Assembly: GCA_028277985.1 (NCBI GenBank)
Contig: JANQFG010000208.1
Span: forward strand, 62,001-126,000
Direction: 5' to 3'
From: a bacterium
GTDB lineage: Bacteria > Desulfobacterota > DSWW01
DNA: 64,000 bases
Notes under the pieces: generated by a model
Databases searched by the model: none
Told to the model about the DNA's origin: nothing
Seen by the model: the letters and a program-made list of their open reading frames with translations, nothing else
Made by a program: the position numbers and the translations under genes
In this document: one piece after another, positions 23,438 through 31,669 of the stretch
Layout of the letters: each line of letters begins with the position of its first letter
Numbering within the stretch: position 1 is the stretch's first letter

Positions 23438-24556
23438 CTAGCTCTCCAGTACCGAAGGGAGGCTCTCAATCGTCTTTACGGCCTCTTCCATGATGGCATC
23501 CACCATATCTTTGACCTTTGGCATATCATTGACGCGCTGCGCGCACTCGCCGCCCGCATACATGGCGTTCTCACGGTCCCCCTCGGTAACGGCACGGATT
23601 CCCTTGTTCTCGTTGTCCATCAGTGTCAATGCACCCTCGGTAATGGGGCCCGGGGTGTCCAAGAACAGTTCCGGTGTAAGTTCCAGCGTATTCTTCTGGT
23701 GCTCCACAGAGGTGGCGGTTTTGATCCATCTGGCCGGCCCCACATACCCCCTGGCCACCAGGGTCCCGCGATCACCCGCCTCGACAATACCCTGTTTCCA
23801 GAGGAGTGCGAAGTCACTTTCTTCGGTAGCTAGAAAACGGGTTCCCATCTGGATGCCCGCTGCGCCAAGTGAGAGGGCGGCCGCCAGGGACCTGCCATCA
23901 CAGAAGCCGCCGGCGCCCGCAACCGGGATTCCGGAATCCGCGAGTGCCTCGACAACCGCAGGCAGCAAGACCATGGAGTGAACAGGCTCCCAGGAGGTGT
24001 GAAATCCGCCTTCGTGTCCGGAGGCTACGATCAGATCAACGCCCGCTTTCTGACATCTCAGTGCCCCTTTTACGGAGGGGATGACGTGAAGCCACTTGAA
24101 TCCTGCCCCCTTGATCTTGTCGCCCCATGGCAAGGGGTCGCCGGCGGACGTGAAGATCACCTTGAATTGTTCTCTCGATTCCGGGTGTTCTTCGCGATAT
24201 TCAGTGGCCGTGCGGATCAGTTTCTTCGCATCTTCCAGCATCAGGTCCGAAACCATGATGTTCAAACCAAAAACACCACCGGATTCCTTTGTTCTCTCAG
24301 AGGCCTGGTCCAGGGCCTTGCACAGTATGGTTTCCATCTCATCTTCAGAATCCGCGCCGGCTGTCTCGACCCAATGCTGAAAAATCTCCGGTTGGAAATC
24401 CTTGCTGCTCGAAGTGATTCCACTGGTGGACATCAAACCCAGTACCCCGGCATTGGCTGCTGCAATGCAGAGCTGATTGTTGCTGAAAGGCCCCATCCCG
24501 GCCTGGATAACGGGGTGCTTGATTCCCAGCAAATCGCACATCCTGGTTTTGATCAT
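23438..24556 (-). CDS. Nitronate monooxygenase-like FMN enzyme
   Basis: 372 residues, TIM-barrel of the nitronate monooxygenase/2-nitropropane dioxygenase family. Visible motifs: the N-terminal CDLLGIKHPVIQAGMGPFSN, the phosphate-binding ASGHEGGFH (about 185) and GAGGFCDGRSLAAALSLGA then GIQMGTRFLATEES. FMN-dependent members act on alkyl nitronates or as enoyl-ACP/quinone reductases, so the true substrate is uncertain. GGGAGG precedes ATG 24556. A strong promoter (TTGACT-17-TATAAA) and a palindrome lie just upstream; an SDR is divergent. Confidence 0.88.
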   Translation of the reverse strand: MIKTRMCDLLGIKHPVIQAGMGPFSNNQLCIAAANAGVLGLMSTSGITSSSKDFQPEIFQHWVETAGADSEDEMETILCKALDQASERTKESGGVFGLNIMVSDLMLEDAKKLIRTATEYREEHPESREQFKVIFTSAGDPLPWGDKIKGAGFKWLHVIPSVKGALRCQKAGVDLIVASGHEGGFHTSWEPVHSMVLLPAVVEALADSGIPVAGAGGFCDGRSLAAALSLGAAGIQMGTRFLATEESDFALLWKQGIVEAGDRGTLVARGYVGPARWIKTATSVEHQKNTLELTPELFLDTPGPITEGALTLMDNENKGIRAVTEGDRENAMYAGGECAQRVNDMPKVKDMVDAIMEEAVKTIESLPSVLES

Positions 24557-24601
24557 CTCACCCTCCCAACTTGTGTTAAAGTAGAGGCAATTCCAGTTTG
24601 A

Positions 24602-24652
24602 TTTATATCCTCCTTTTTGTTAATAGTCAAACACTATTTACCGATCGTTAAA
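24602..24652 (-). promoter_or_regulatory. NMO promoter with adjacent operator
   Basis: On the minus strand TTGACT (24630-24625), 17 bases, TATAAA (24607-24602) is one of the best promoters in the window. TTTACCGATCGTTAAA (24637-24652) lies just upstream of the -35 box. A second small inverted repeat, AATAGT/ACTATT (about 24622-24638), overlaps the -35. The region separates the NMO and SDR genes and could control both. Confidence 0.7.
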
Positions 24653-24748
24653 ACGAAATCGGCAGGCATCATGGGATGCGATTTGCTGCGTTGAACCGAT
24701 AGGAAATGACCGGGTGGACGACCCAAAACAGATGGATAGAGGGAAATC

Positions 24749-25519
24749 ATGGATCTCAAGCTAAAGGGAAGAAGAGCGATCATTACCGGTGGATCCAAGG
24801 GTATTGGCAGGGCGATCGCGGAAACCTTTGCCGAGGAAGGGTGCAATGTTGCCATATGTGCCCGAAACCCGGATCCGGTGGAGGCAGTCGTCGGAGCGCT
24901 TGCGACAAGAGGCGTTTCCGCTTTCGGGGACGCGGTGGACATCACGGATGAGGGGGCATTGAAAGGATGGGTTGCCCATGCTGGAGAACAGCTGGGTGGA
25001 ATCGACATTCTCGTATCCAATGTGGGGGCCATGGCCATCGGCGCAGATAGGGACTCGTGGCAGCAGAACCTGAGCACAGATGTTCTGGGCCTCGTACACA
25101 TGGTTGATGCCGGATTACCCTATTTGGAGAAAGCTGCCGAGCAGCATGGGGATGCGTCTATTGTTGCCATCGGTTCGACTGCCAGCGCCACCTCACCTGA
25201 GCCGTCTTCCTATGGTGCAATGAAAGCTGCCATGGTGCACTACATCAAGGGCGTGGCCAAGCAGAATGCGGCCAGAAACATACGTGCGAATATCGTATCT
25301 CCGGGAATGGTCTATTTTGAAGGCGGGGTCTGGCACAGTATTGAGCAGTTGGCGCCGGACTTCTTCAAAACGTCGCTGGAAAAGAATCCCATGGGCCGGA
25401 TGGCAACACCACAGGAAGTGGCCAGCGCAGTCGTATTCCTTGCAAGCCCCCGGTCTGCCTTTACGACCGGTGTCAATTTGAATGTGGAAGGTGCCCTGAC
25501 CGAAAGAGTCAACTACTGA
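24749..25519 (+). CDS. Short-chain dehydrogenase/reductase (SDR)
   Basis: 256 residues, classical SDR. The Rossmann motif TGGSKGIG lies at about 13-20, NVG at about 91 (NAG in most members), the catalytic Ser in AIGSTASATS and the Tyr/Lys pair in SYGAMKAAMVHYIKG. A C-terminal GR(M)ATPQEVASAVVFLASPRS pattern is typical. It reduces or oxidises a hydroxyl/keto substrate with NAD(P); the substrate is unknown. AGGGAAA precedes ATG 24749. It is divergent from the NMO gene and shares the intergenic operator. Confidence 0.92.
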   Translation: MDLKLKGRRAIITGGSKGIGRAIAETFAEEGCNVAICARNPDPVEAVVGALATRGVSAFGDAVDITDEGALKGWVAHAGEQLGGIDILVSNVGAMAIGADRDSWQQNLSTDVLGLVHMVDAGLPYLEKAAEQHGDASIVAIGSTASATSPEPSSYGAMKAAMVHYIKGVAKQNAARNIRANIVSPGMVYFEGGVWHSIEQLAPDFFKTSLEKNPMGRMATPQEVASAVVFLASPRSAFTTGVNLNVEGALTERVNY

Positions 25520-25547
25520 AGAACAGGTTTGAAGACCCTACTGGTCC

Positions 25548-25589
25548 ACGTCTGGGCATTGGGTAGTCGGATTTCCGATGTCCAGACGT
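25548..25589 (+). terminator. Long hairpin after SDR gene
   Basis: ACGTCTGGGCAT (25548-25559) pairs with ATGTCCAGACGT (25578-25589) with one G-T mismatch, and a small TCGGA/TCCGA hairpin sits inside. It lies 29 bases after the SDR stop. There is no T-run, so termination is likely but not certain. The rest of 25590-25793 shows no gene. Confidence 0.5.
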
Positions 25590-25793
25590 GACACCTCGCC
25601 CGGCCTGAAGCCGATCATTGCCCTCCCCTACCGTACCGAGAACCCTGGATCACCCCTACCTCTTTGCTTGAAATGATTCCTTCTTCGCAATCCCCGCCGG
25701 CCGGGAAAAGAGAAATTCTTTATTACAATTATTTCCTTGTTTTGCAACTCAGCATTCAGTAATCTGGACACCGCAAACACAAGGAGGAATGCA

Positions 25794-27923
25794 ATGGTTG
25801 CCTCCGAATGGAGACGCTCCCTACTCATGGTGCTCCCATTTTCTTTCCTTCTCGCATGTGGCGATGACGATGCCCTCCAACCTACGCCTCCCCCTCCCCC
25901 CCCTCTGGCATGTGCTGATGAGGTACCGGAAGCCTTGCGTTTGTGTATCAGGGACGTGAATGAGGCAACCCATGCTTGTTACAAAGGAAATGATGCAGCC
26001 CGGTCTCTTTTCCAAGAAAATGACGCCAAGCGCTGTGCTTCAAATGATGCCGCTTCTGTCGAAGCCATCGAAACGATGAGAAGCATTGTCATGAATTCCT
26101 GCGACGACGGGGATCTGTTTTCGCTATCTGAGGATCATCTGGCGGATCGTCTCGAATACGCCTGCCAATCCAATGCGGATTCGATTGCCTGGAGAACCTA
26201 TGGTGGTCCCCAGGCGGCCGCATGGACTGACATTCCGGTGGGTCCCTGTGCCGGAGGCTCAACAGCCTACGCGAAACAGCAATACTGTCTGACAGAGGCC
26301 CACAGAGTCGTTGCATCCTATGTTGACTTCGCGCTGAAGCAGATGAACGACTGCCTGGCCGGCGAGACCTGTGATGCCTCAACGGTTGGAGAAAGAATCA
26401 GGACAAGAAGAACCAAAGCGGTCAGGGACATCACCAATGCCTGTCCGGCTTCATTTGCGCCTTTGGATAGACTGGTAGGGCTGACCCCCAAGATCTATGT
26501 TGACCGCGCCTCGGATCAGGTTGACTGTATTATATCCACAGCCCATCCCGAAGTAGCGCCATTCACACCCCGGTGTGGTCCTTCCAACGTCGACGGTGGC
26601 CATTACGATGCGGTGGCCGAGGCCAGGGTCACGGGCGGGTGGACGCGACTGGAACTCCATGATGGAGATGATCCAGTTGAAGGAGATGATGGAAATGATC
26701 CACATGCTGTAACCGATGATTGTGACGCAGTTGACGAAGACGATGAAAAGGTAAAGTACCCGAAGTGTGGACACGGTGGCAAATACTTCATATGGGTTCG
26801 ATTGGCGCCCAAGGATGAGCCTCTGGACCGGGTCGTCATTCTCCTGCAGGGGGGTGCCCTCTGCCTGACAAGGGATCAGTGCAAAGAACGGCCTGACCAT
26901 CTCTTCCGGGCCGACGATGAGGCCGACAACGAGGCCGACGATGAGGATTATTGCCTGCCGAGGCATAGTTGGCCCCCGGAGGATTGGCCCCCGATGCACG
27001 ATGGCCCCCCAGATCCTGATTGGGACCCGGGCCTCATAGATACATGCGAAGCGCACCTTCCCATCAGGAACAACCCTTTCAGAAACTGGACCATGCTTTA
27101 CCTGCCTTATTGTACTCAGGACGTATTCCTCGGAGGCGGTTGTACTGATTATGTCCCTGACCCTCCGGTTCATCGTTACGGCGCGGTCAACCTACGTGCC
27201 GGGGTGCGTGTGCTTCGGGACATCATCTGGAAGATGATGGACCAAGAGGTAGAGGACGAAGAGGTGGACGACCAAATCCGCAAGAAGGGTTATCGCCCGG
27301 ATGAGCTCAAGGCGATCTTCGGTGGTCAGTCTGCGGGTGGCTATGGTGCGATGTACAACTATCACTGGATGCTGGACGATCTGTTGTGGCAAAGAACAAC
27401 GGCCTTCCTCGACGCCAGCTGCGGGCTAGACAACGATAAGATTCGCGGAGTGAAGAATCTTGGAGCCCTCATGGTAAAGAATTGGAAGATTCAGCCAAAT
27501 CTACCCCCTTATTGCTTCAGTGGTGACTGCGCAGTGGGACCAAATACCTTTGCCGCATACGCACCTCGCTTGAACAAGGATCTGGGGCAACAGTACCTCA
27601 TAGTTTCAAACCAGAGAGATGATGAGCAGAGGCTTGCTGCATTCTTCCTCGATGAGTTCGAGTGGATCGAAGCCATCCGCGAGGCATACTGCAGAACCAA
27701 GGGGCTCAACGGAATCGAGTGGTATCTCAGACGCGATTTCATGAGTCAGCACACGGTCTCGAGTCGTATTGAATCCTATTTCCGCCCCTTGGGGGGTGTG
27801 CTGATGAAGGATTGGATTCGAGATGCCGTCAACTGTCCGGGTTCTGTTACGGATCTTGGGCTAGGGATCCATTGCGCCGAGTCCGACACCGAACCTAACA
27901 CCGAACCCTGCACTGAGCCCTGA
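25794..27923 (+). CDS. Pectinacetylesterase/NOTUM-like lipoprotein
   Basis: 709 residues from ATG 25794, which has AAGGAGG 7 bases upstream. A lipoprotein signal ends FSFLLACGDDD (Cys about 20), followed by a Pro-rich linker (TPPPPPPLAC). A Cys-rich helical region (40-220) of unknown family precedes an alpha/beta-hydrolase of the pectinacetylesterase/NOTUM type (from about 275): the strand VVILLQGGALCLTRDQC and the nucleophile motif AIFGGQSAGGYGAMYNYHWM. Such enzymes cleave carboxyl esters of polysaccharides or lipids. Acidic insertions (about 300-330 and 380-400) could bind calcium. The C-terminus ends in TEP repeats. It would sit on the cell surface or in the periplasm. Confidence 0.75.
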   Translation: MVASEWRRSLLMVLPFSFLLACGDDDALQPTPPPPPPLACADEVPEALRLCIRDVNEATHACYKGNDAARSLFQENDAKRCASNDAASVEAIETMRSIVMNSCDDGDLFSLSEDHLADRLEYACQSNADSIAWRTYGGPQAAAWTDIPVGPCAGGSTAYAKQQYCLTEAHRVVASYVDFALKQMNDCLAGETCDASTVGERIRTRRTKAVRDITNACPASFAPLDRLVGLTPKIYVDRASDQVDCIISTAHPEVAPFTPRCGPSNVDGGHYDAVAEARVTGGWTRLELHDGDDPVEGDDGNDPHAVTDDCDAVDEDDEKVKYPKCGHGGKYFIWVRLAPKDEPLDRVVILLQGGALCLTRDQCKERPDHLFRADDEADNEADDEDYCLPRHSWPPEDWPPMHDGPPDPDWDPGLIDTCEAHLPIRNNPFRNWTMLYLPYCTQDVFLGGGCTDYVPDPPVHRYGAVNLRAGVRVLRDIIWKMMDQEVEDEEVDDQIRKKGYRPDELKAIFGGQSAGGYGAMYNYHWMLDDLLWQRTTAFLDASCGLDNDKIRGVKNLGALMVKNWKIQPNLPPYCFSGDCAVGPNTFAAYAPRLNKDLGQQYLIVSNQRDDEQRLAAFFLDEFEWIEAIREAYCRTKGLNGIEWYLRRDFMSQHTVSSRIESYFRPLGGVLMKDWIRDAVNCPGSVTDLGLGIHCAESDTEPNTEPCTEP

Positions 27924-28179
27924 CTCACCCTGGATTCGTTCCCGCGTGACCCGCCCCTAAGGTCTGTGTGAGGGCAGCGGCAACAGTCACGAAACCCCGG
28001 CCATTACACGTAGCCCATAGCCCGTTGGGGTCAAGTCCGGGCGCTGGAAAGTTGAACAGACCAGAACACTCGATATCGATCTAATATTTTTTCATATTCT
28101 CTATTACTTAGAGATTATAGTTCAAGTCGATTCGATGTTTGCGGCTGCCCTGGTTCGAGGCTTGACCGCCTGGCCCGGT

Positions 28180-29301
28180 TCAGGCCCGATTGTTGTCCTT
28201 TGCAACCGTGCCGTAGAGATCCATGGCCGTTTGAAACGGGGGTGTACGCTCATGCCGGTGGAGCCTCATGGCTTCTTCCGGACAGGCGATGGCACACACA
28301 CCGCAGCCGATGCATTTCTCAGGGTCCACGATGGGTCGCCCTGCTTTGTCATCCAGCGACAGGGCATCCAAAATGCAGCGGTCCACACATTCCCCGCATT
28401 CAATGCAGTCATCGCTCGCCCGAGGCAGAAAGCTTGAAGGCAGGACGGCTGTCGGATTGTCCCAGAGAGTCCTGCCGCGCACGTTCGAGCAGCAGCATCC
28501 ACAGCAAAGGCACATGATCATGTGTGGATCGTCGATATAGTTGTCCGTGGTGGGGATCAACCCCACATCTACCATCTGGTCAAGGTACTCGATGGCCTGT
28601 TCTTTGGAGACCTTCTTCCCCAATCCGATATCCTGGAAATGGGCGGCAGTCCTGCCGATGAAGATACACGCAGCAACAGGGAACTTGTCCTTGCATTCAC
28701 GGATGTCCAGCTTTTCTGTTCGTGTTCTGCAGGGGCACGGCACCAGCGCCAGATCCTCGGTGCCAAGCCCTTTGATATAGGCATGGGCTTCTTCAGCATC
28801 CAGGGTCTTTGTCTCCGCATGAATCGCCTTTTCCACCGGGATGGCCCGCAACACGGGGGTGCCTTTTTCAGAGGTTGCATAGTACTTGTAGAATTTCTCC
28901 TTGATAAAGAACTGCTGATAGAGTTTGGCTGCCTCGAGGTCATCCGGTTTGATGTCGGGATAGAACATATGCAGGTTCAGAAGGCTGGGCACAACAGGCA
29001 GCCGGTACTTTCCCTTGGATCCCACAAGAGCGGCTCTGCGTGTCAATGGGTCAAGCGTCTCCTTGATCACCGCTGCATCTTTGCCTGCGAGGGTGGCCAG
29101 ATCTTCCACGGTCTTGGGAATGTACATATCGAGATGCTGTACCAGTTCCGCCTCCTGTGGTGAATAGACGATTTTCAGGAAGGCAAGGAAGGCTTTCGAA
29201 ATGTCCCCGTCAGCCTTTGGGGCTGTTTGAAATCCTCTGTCGATACCCTCTGCAATTCGCATGTAGGCTTGATCGCCTGCGGCATTCTCTCTCTCCATCA
29301 T
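28180..29301 (-). CDS. Polycysteine ferredoxin-type protein (paralog 1)
   Basis: 373 residues. An N-terminal helical half without known motifs is followed by PCPCRTRTEKLDIRECKDKF, the cysteine run MCLCCGCCCSNVRG near 268, and a C-terminal 2[4Fe-4S] ferredoxin domain (CIECGECVDRC and CIGCGVCAIACP, about 306-350). The paralog at 57501-58556 has the same order. The cysteine cluster may hold an extra cofactor. It probably passes electrons to a partner oxidoreductase; here the likely partner is the Fe-S protein encoded 41 bases upstream. AAGGAGG precedes ATG 29301. Confidence 0.8.
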   Translation of the reverse strand: MMERENAAGDQAYMRIAEGIDRGFQTAPKADGDISKAFLAFLKIVYSPQEAELVQHLDMYIPKTVEDLATLAGKDAAVIKETLDPLTRRAALVGSKGKYRLPVVPSLLNLHMFYPDIKPDDLEAAKLYQQFFIKEKFYKYYATSEKGTPVLRAIPVEKAIHAETKTLDAEEAHAYIKGLGTEDLALVPCPCRTRTEKLDIRECKDKFPVAACIFIGRTAAHFQDIGLGKKVSKEQAIEYLDQMVDVGLIPTTDNYIDDPHMIMCLCCGCCCSNVRGRTLWDNPTAVLPSSFLPRASDDCIECGECVDRCILDALSLDDKAGRPIVDPEKCIGCGVCAIACPEEAMRLHRHERTPPFQTAMDLYGTVAKDNNRA

Positions 29302-29342
29302 CTACCCTCCTTCTTCCCATATCGGGGTCAGGTCGTCATTCA

Positions 29343-30386
29343 TTAGAATGATTCATACATCAAGCGTTTCTCCGGATCCATGGCTGCGAGGCGCTCGGTC
29401 GCCTCCTCGGCCGAAACGACTTCCAGCGATCCGTCCGGATTCTGAACAACGCATCCGCTTTCCCGAAGGGCCTTGTAGCGCTTCGCACGCTCTGCTTTGT
29501 CGGCCACACAGATGAGATGGCAGTTCCCGCACGTGAGCGCAATCCGCCGGTCCGGCAACATGGGGTGGCGGTAGCCGCCCTCGATCTGGGGACGATTCAC
29601 AGAGGCCTGGACGGCCATTGCCAGGGCAGGATAGAACTCCTCTTCCGCCTCGGGAATAAGGAATCGGCCGGGCGACCAGGTAGACCAGGTGCCCGAGGGA
29701 TGCAGTCCGGTAAAACCGCCGCAGACGAAATCACATCGATGATAGGTGCGACGTTTCGAGTAGGTGTACTCCTTTCCGCCCAGCGTCACCCGCTCCACGC
29801 CATCAGGATCCATCATACTCGATGCGCACGACGCGACACACAGCTTGCAGTCGTCGCAGTAGTCGTCCTCATCCGGCAGCGGAGGCGTGGGTTCCAGTTC
29901 CGCAGATGTCACGATCGCGCCGAAGATGATCCCTGCCCCCTCGTTCTTTGTAATCACGTTTCCGGACAGGCCGAAATGAGCGATCCCGGAAGCAACCGCA
30001 AGGTACCGGAGGGAGAGATCCGGCATCATCACGGCCGAGCCTCCAGGAACATCGTTTCGGTAAACCGTGTTCGCGCAGATCGCATAGGCGTCGTGGCCCA
30101 GTTCTTTGAGAAACTTCTCCCCGAAAAGGGCCGTCCCGCTCGCCAGCAGGTTCACGCGGATATTGTCCTGCTCATGAGAGAGGCGATCCTCTTTCCTCAG
30201 GTATCTGTCGATCAACTCCTGATCCAGGGCAAATCCGAAAACGATGGCTGACTTTGCGTTGGGCAGCACATACGTGAGATCCACAGACGGGGGTCCGCCG
30301 GCGAGGGTCTCCAGAGTGGCGACACCCACGGCACATGCCCCCGACGTCCACTGAGCGTCCACGATGATCTCATTCAGGTTCTCCAT
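29343..30386 (-). CDS. RdhA/QueG-like Fe-S protein
   Basis: 347 residues. C177-x2-C-x2-C-x3-C (CDDCKLCVASC) is a [4Fe-4S] motif; further cysteines lie in CDFVCGGFTG and CGNCHLIC near the C-terminus and would complete a second cluster. The N-terminal GVATLETLAGGPPSVDLTYV and NAKSAIVFGFAL pattern is shared by epoxyqueuosine reductases and reductive dehalogenases, which bind cobalamin between these parts. It lacks the PWWV hallmark of RdhA. The function is a reductase of unknown substrate. It lies between a DJ-1 remnant and a ferredoxin, downstream of the promoter at 30.68 kb. AGGAG precedes ATG 30386. Confidence 0.75.
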   Translation of the reverse strand: MENLNEIIVDAQWTSGACAVGVATLETLAGGPPSVDLTYVLPNAKSAIVFGFALDQELIDRYLRKEDRLSHEQDNIRVNLLASGTALFGEKFLKELGHDAYAICANTVYRNDVPGGSAVMMPDLSLRYLAVASGIAHFGLSGNVITKNEGAGIIFGAIVTSAELEPTPPLPDEDDYCDDCKLCVASCASSMMDPDGVERVTLGGKEYTYSKRRTYHRCDFVCGGFTGLHPSGTWSTWSPGRFLIPEAEEEFYPALAMAVQASVNRPQIEGGYRHPMLPDRRIALTCGNCHLICVADKAERAKRYKALRESGCVVQNPDGSLEVVSAEEATERLAAMDPEKRLMYESF

Positions 30387-30424
30387 CGCTCTCTCTCCTC
30401 TCTTGATTGGGTCAAAGCCTCGAA

Positions 30425-30625
30425 TTACCGTTCGCTGCCGCCTGCGATCTTCATCATCTTCTGAGCCGTCTCCGAACCGGCGTTTTGGTTCTGGCCCGTC
30501 ACCAGCCGACCTTCGACGACGACGTGATTGGCGAACATGTCCTGCAGGGCCGTTTGGCTCTCAAACAGGGCCCCGGCGGCCCTCAGCTCACGCTCCGGGT
30601 GCTGTGGCGTCATTGTGATCCCCAT
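30425..30625 (-). pseudogene. C-terminal remnant of a DJ-1/PfpI family protein
   Basis: 66 codons on the minus strand: the frame reads ERELRAAGALFESQTALQDM, then FANHVVVEGRLVTGQNQNAG and SETAQKMMKIAGG. This is the last third of DJ-1/PfpI proteins (family: ...L...GA.(F/Y)...VVVDG.LVTGQNP.S). The N-terminal domain with the catalytic Glu and Cys is missing; an in-frame stop lies a short way upstream of the ATG. The fragment sits immediately downstream of the promoter at 30.68 kb, so a deletion probably joined the promoter to the gene's tail. Confidence 0.6.
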
Positions 30626-30675
30626 GAGCGTCTTGCTTTTGACACTCGTTAAAGCCTACCCGCACCGGGGGTGCT

Positions 30676-30735
30676 TGTCAAGCTCTTTTACACCCGTAAA
30701 ATCCTATTGACAAGCCACCGCCCCCTCACTATCCT
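30676..30735. promoter_or_regulatory. Operator between outward promoters (30.7 kb)
   Basis: TTTTACACCCGTAAAA (30686-30701) has perfect 6-base arms around ACCC. It is flanked by outward -35 boxes: TTGACA on minus (30681-30676; -10 TAGGCT at 30658-30653) and TTGACA on plus (30707-30712), with 17 bases to -10 TATCCT (30730-30735). GCTTGTCAA and TTGACAAGC around the palindrome are themselves a perfect 9-bp inverted repeat. The layout equals 8097-8136. It serves the DJ-1 remnant/Fe-S operon on one side and the isomerase-MBL operon on the other. Confidence 0.7.
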
Positions 30736-30933
30736 GGAGCCCACGAAAGGGAAAGAAACTCGGGGATTTACATCCATGGCGCAAAGGAATGAAGTAGTTG
30801 ATCTGGCTCGAACGGGAAAGATCAGGGCCACCAAGCAGGGGAAGTACTAGACATTCCTCCGTAGAGATGTAAGAAACTACGTGAATCGCAGGAAATCCGG
30901 AAATCGCTCAGTAACTCGCGAGGAGCATAAGAA
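30736..30933 (+). other. Leader region before the isomerase gene
   Basis: About 200 bases of leader follow the TATCCT box. It holds a 24-codon frame at 30776-30850 (MAQRNEVVDLARTGKIRATK...) with no ribosome-binding site; the frame continues after the TAG as basic residues (FLRRDVRNYVNRRKS). It may be a small leader peptide or the ruin of an older gene. I would not annotate it as a gene. Confidence 0.3.
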
Positions 30934-31647
30934 ATGTCAGTCGTTGAAATAGAAAAGGACGGTACCGTTGCGGTCATCAAGATGACCAACGGCGAAAACA
31001 GACACAACAAGGTCTTTGAGGAAAGCATGAGCCGTGCCCTCGATCAAGTTGCCGACGATGAGAGTATTACCGCCGCGGTCTTGACTTCTACCGACGCGAA
31101 AAACTGGTCCCAGGGCATTGATCTGGAATGGCTCATGCAACAGATAAACGAAAAGAACACCGAAATCATCAGACAATTTCTGCATGGCATGGACCAGGTG
31201 TTCAGAAAGCTGCTTGTGCTGCCGGTGCCCGTCATTGCAGCCATCAACGGTCATGCCTATGCGAATGGCGCTATCATGGCCACCCATTGTGATTTCAGGT
31301 TCATGCGGAGCGATCGGGGGTTTTTTTGCCTGCCCGAGGTCAACCTGGATATTCAGTTCACGCCGGCCATGCACCGAGTCTTCTATCACAAATATCCGAG
31401 TTTTGTGGTCAACCGGTTGATGTTGACCGGAGAGAGAATGACGGCACCGGAACTCGAGAAGCATCATGTCATTGAAAAGGCTTGCGCCAATACGGAAGAG
31501 ACAATGAAGGAATCCATGACCCTTGCCAGGACCTTTCAGAAGAAAAGACAGACTTTCGGCAAACTGAAACGAATGTCGAACCAGCCGATCATAGACGCCA
31601 TTGACAACCTGAATCCCCTTCATTGGGTCGACGAATTCCAGGTCTAG
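30934..31647 (+). CDS. Enoyl-CoA hydratase/isomerase family protein
   Basis: 237 residues, crotonase fold. The oxyanion-hole region (STDAKNWSQGIDLEWL, about 50-65) and the second glycine region (AAINGHAYANGAIMATHCDF, about 102-122) are clear. The segment FMRSDRGFFCLPEVNLDIQF resembles delta3,delta2-enoyl-CoA isomerases, where the Glu in the EVNLD segment is the expected acid/base, rather than hydratases. It would move a double bond during beta-oxidation of unsaturated acyl-CoA. The usual peroxisomal-type extensions are missing. AGGAG precedes ATG 30934. It begins the operon with an MBL lipoprotein and a TetR. Confidence 0.85.
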   Translation: MSVVEIEKDGTVAVIKMTNGENRHNKVFEESMSRALDQVADDESITAAVLTSTDAKNWSQGIDLEWLMQQINEKNTEIIRQFLHGMDQVFRKLLVLPVPVIAAINGHAYANGAIMATHCDFRFMRSDRGFFCLPEVNLDIQFTPAMHRVFYHKYPSFVVNRLMLTGERMTAPELEKHHVIEKACANTEETMKESMTLARTFQKKRQTFGKLKRMSNQPIIDAIDNLNPLHWVDEFQV

Positions 31648-31669
31648 TCCTTCTCGAGAGGAGGGAAAC

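Noticed and set aside
23299-23493. Plus-strand 64-codon frame with basic composition
   Set aside because: Overlaps the end of the NMO gene, lacks an ATG with a good ribosome-binding site and matches no family.
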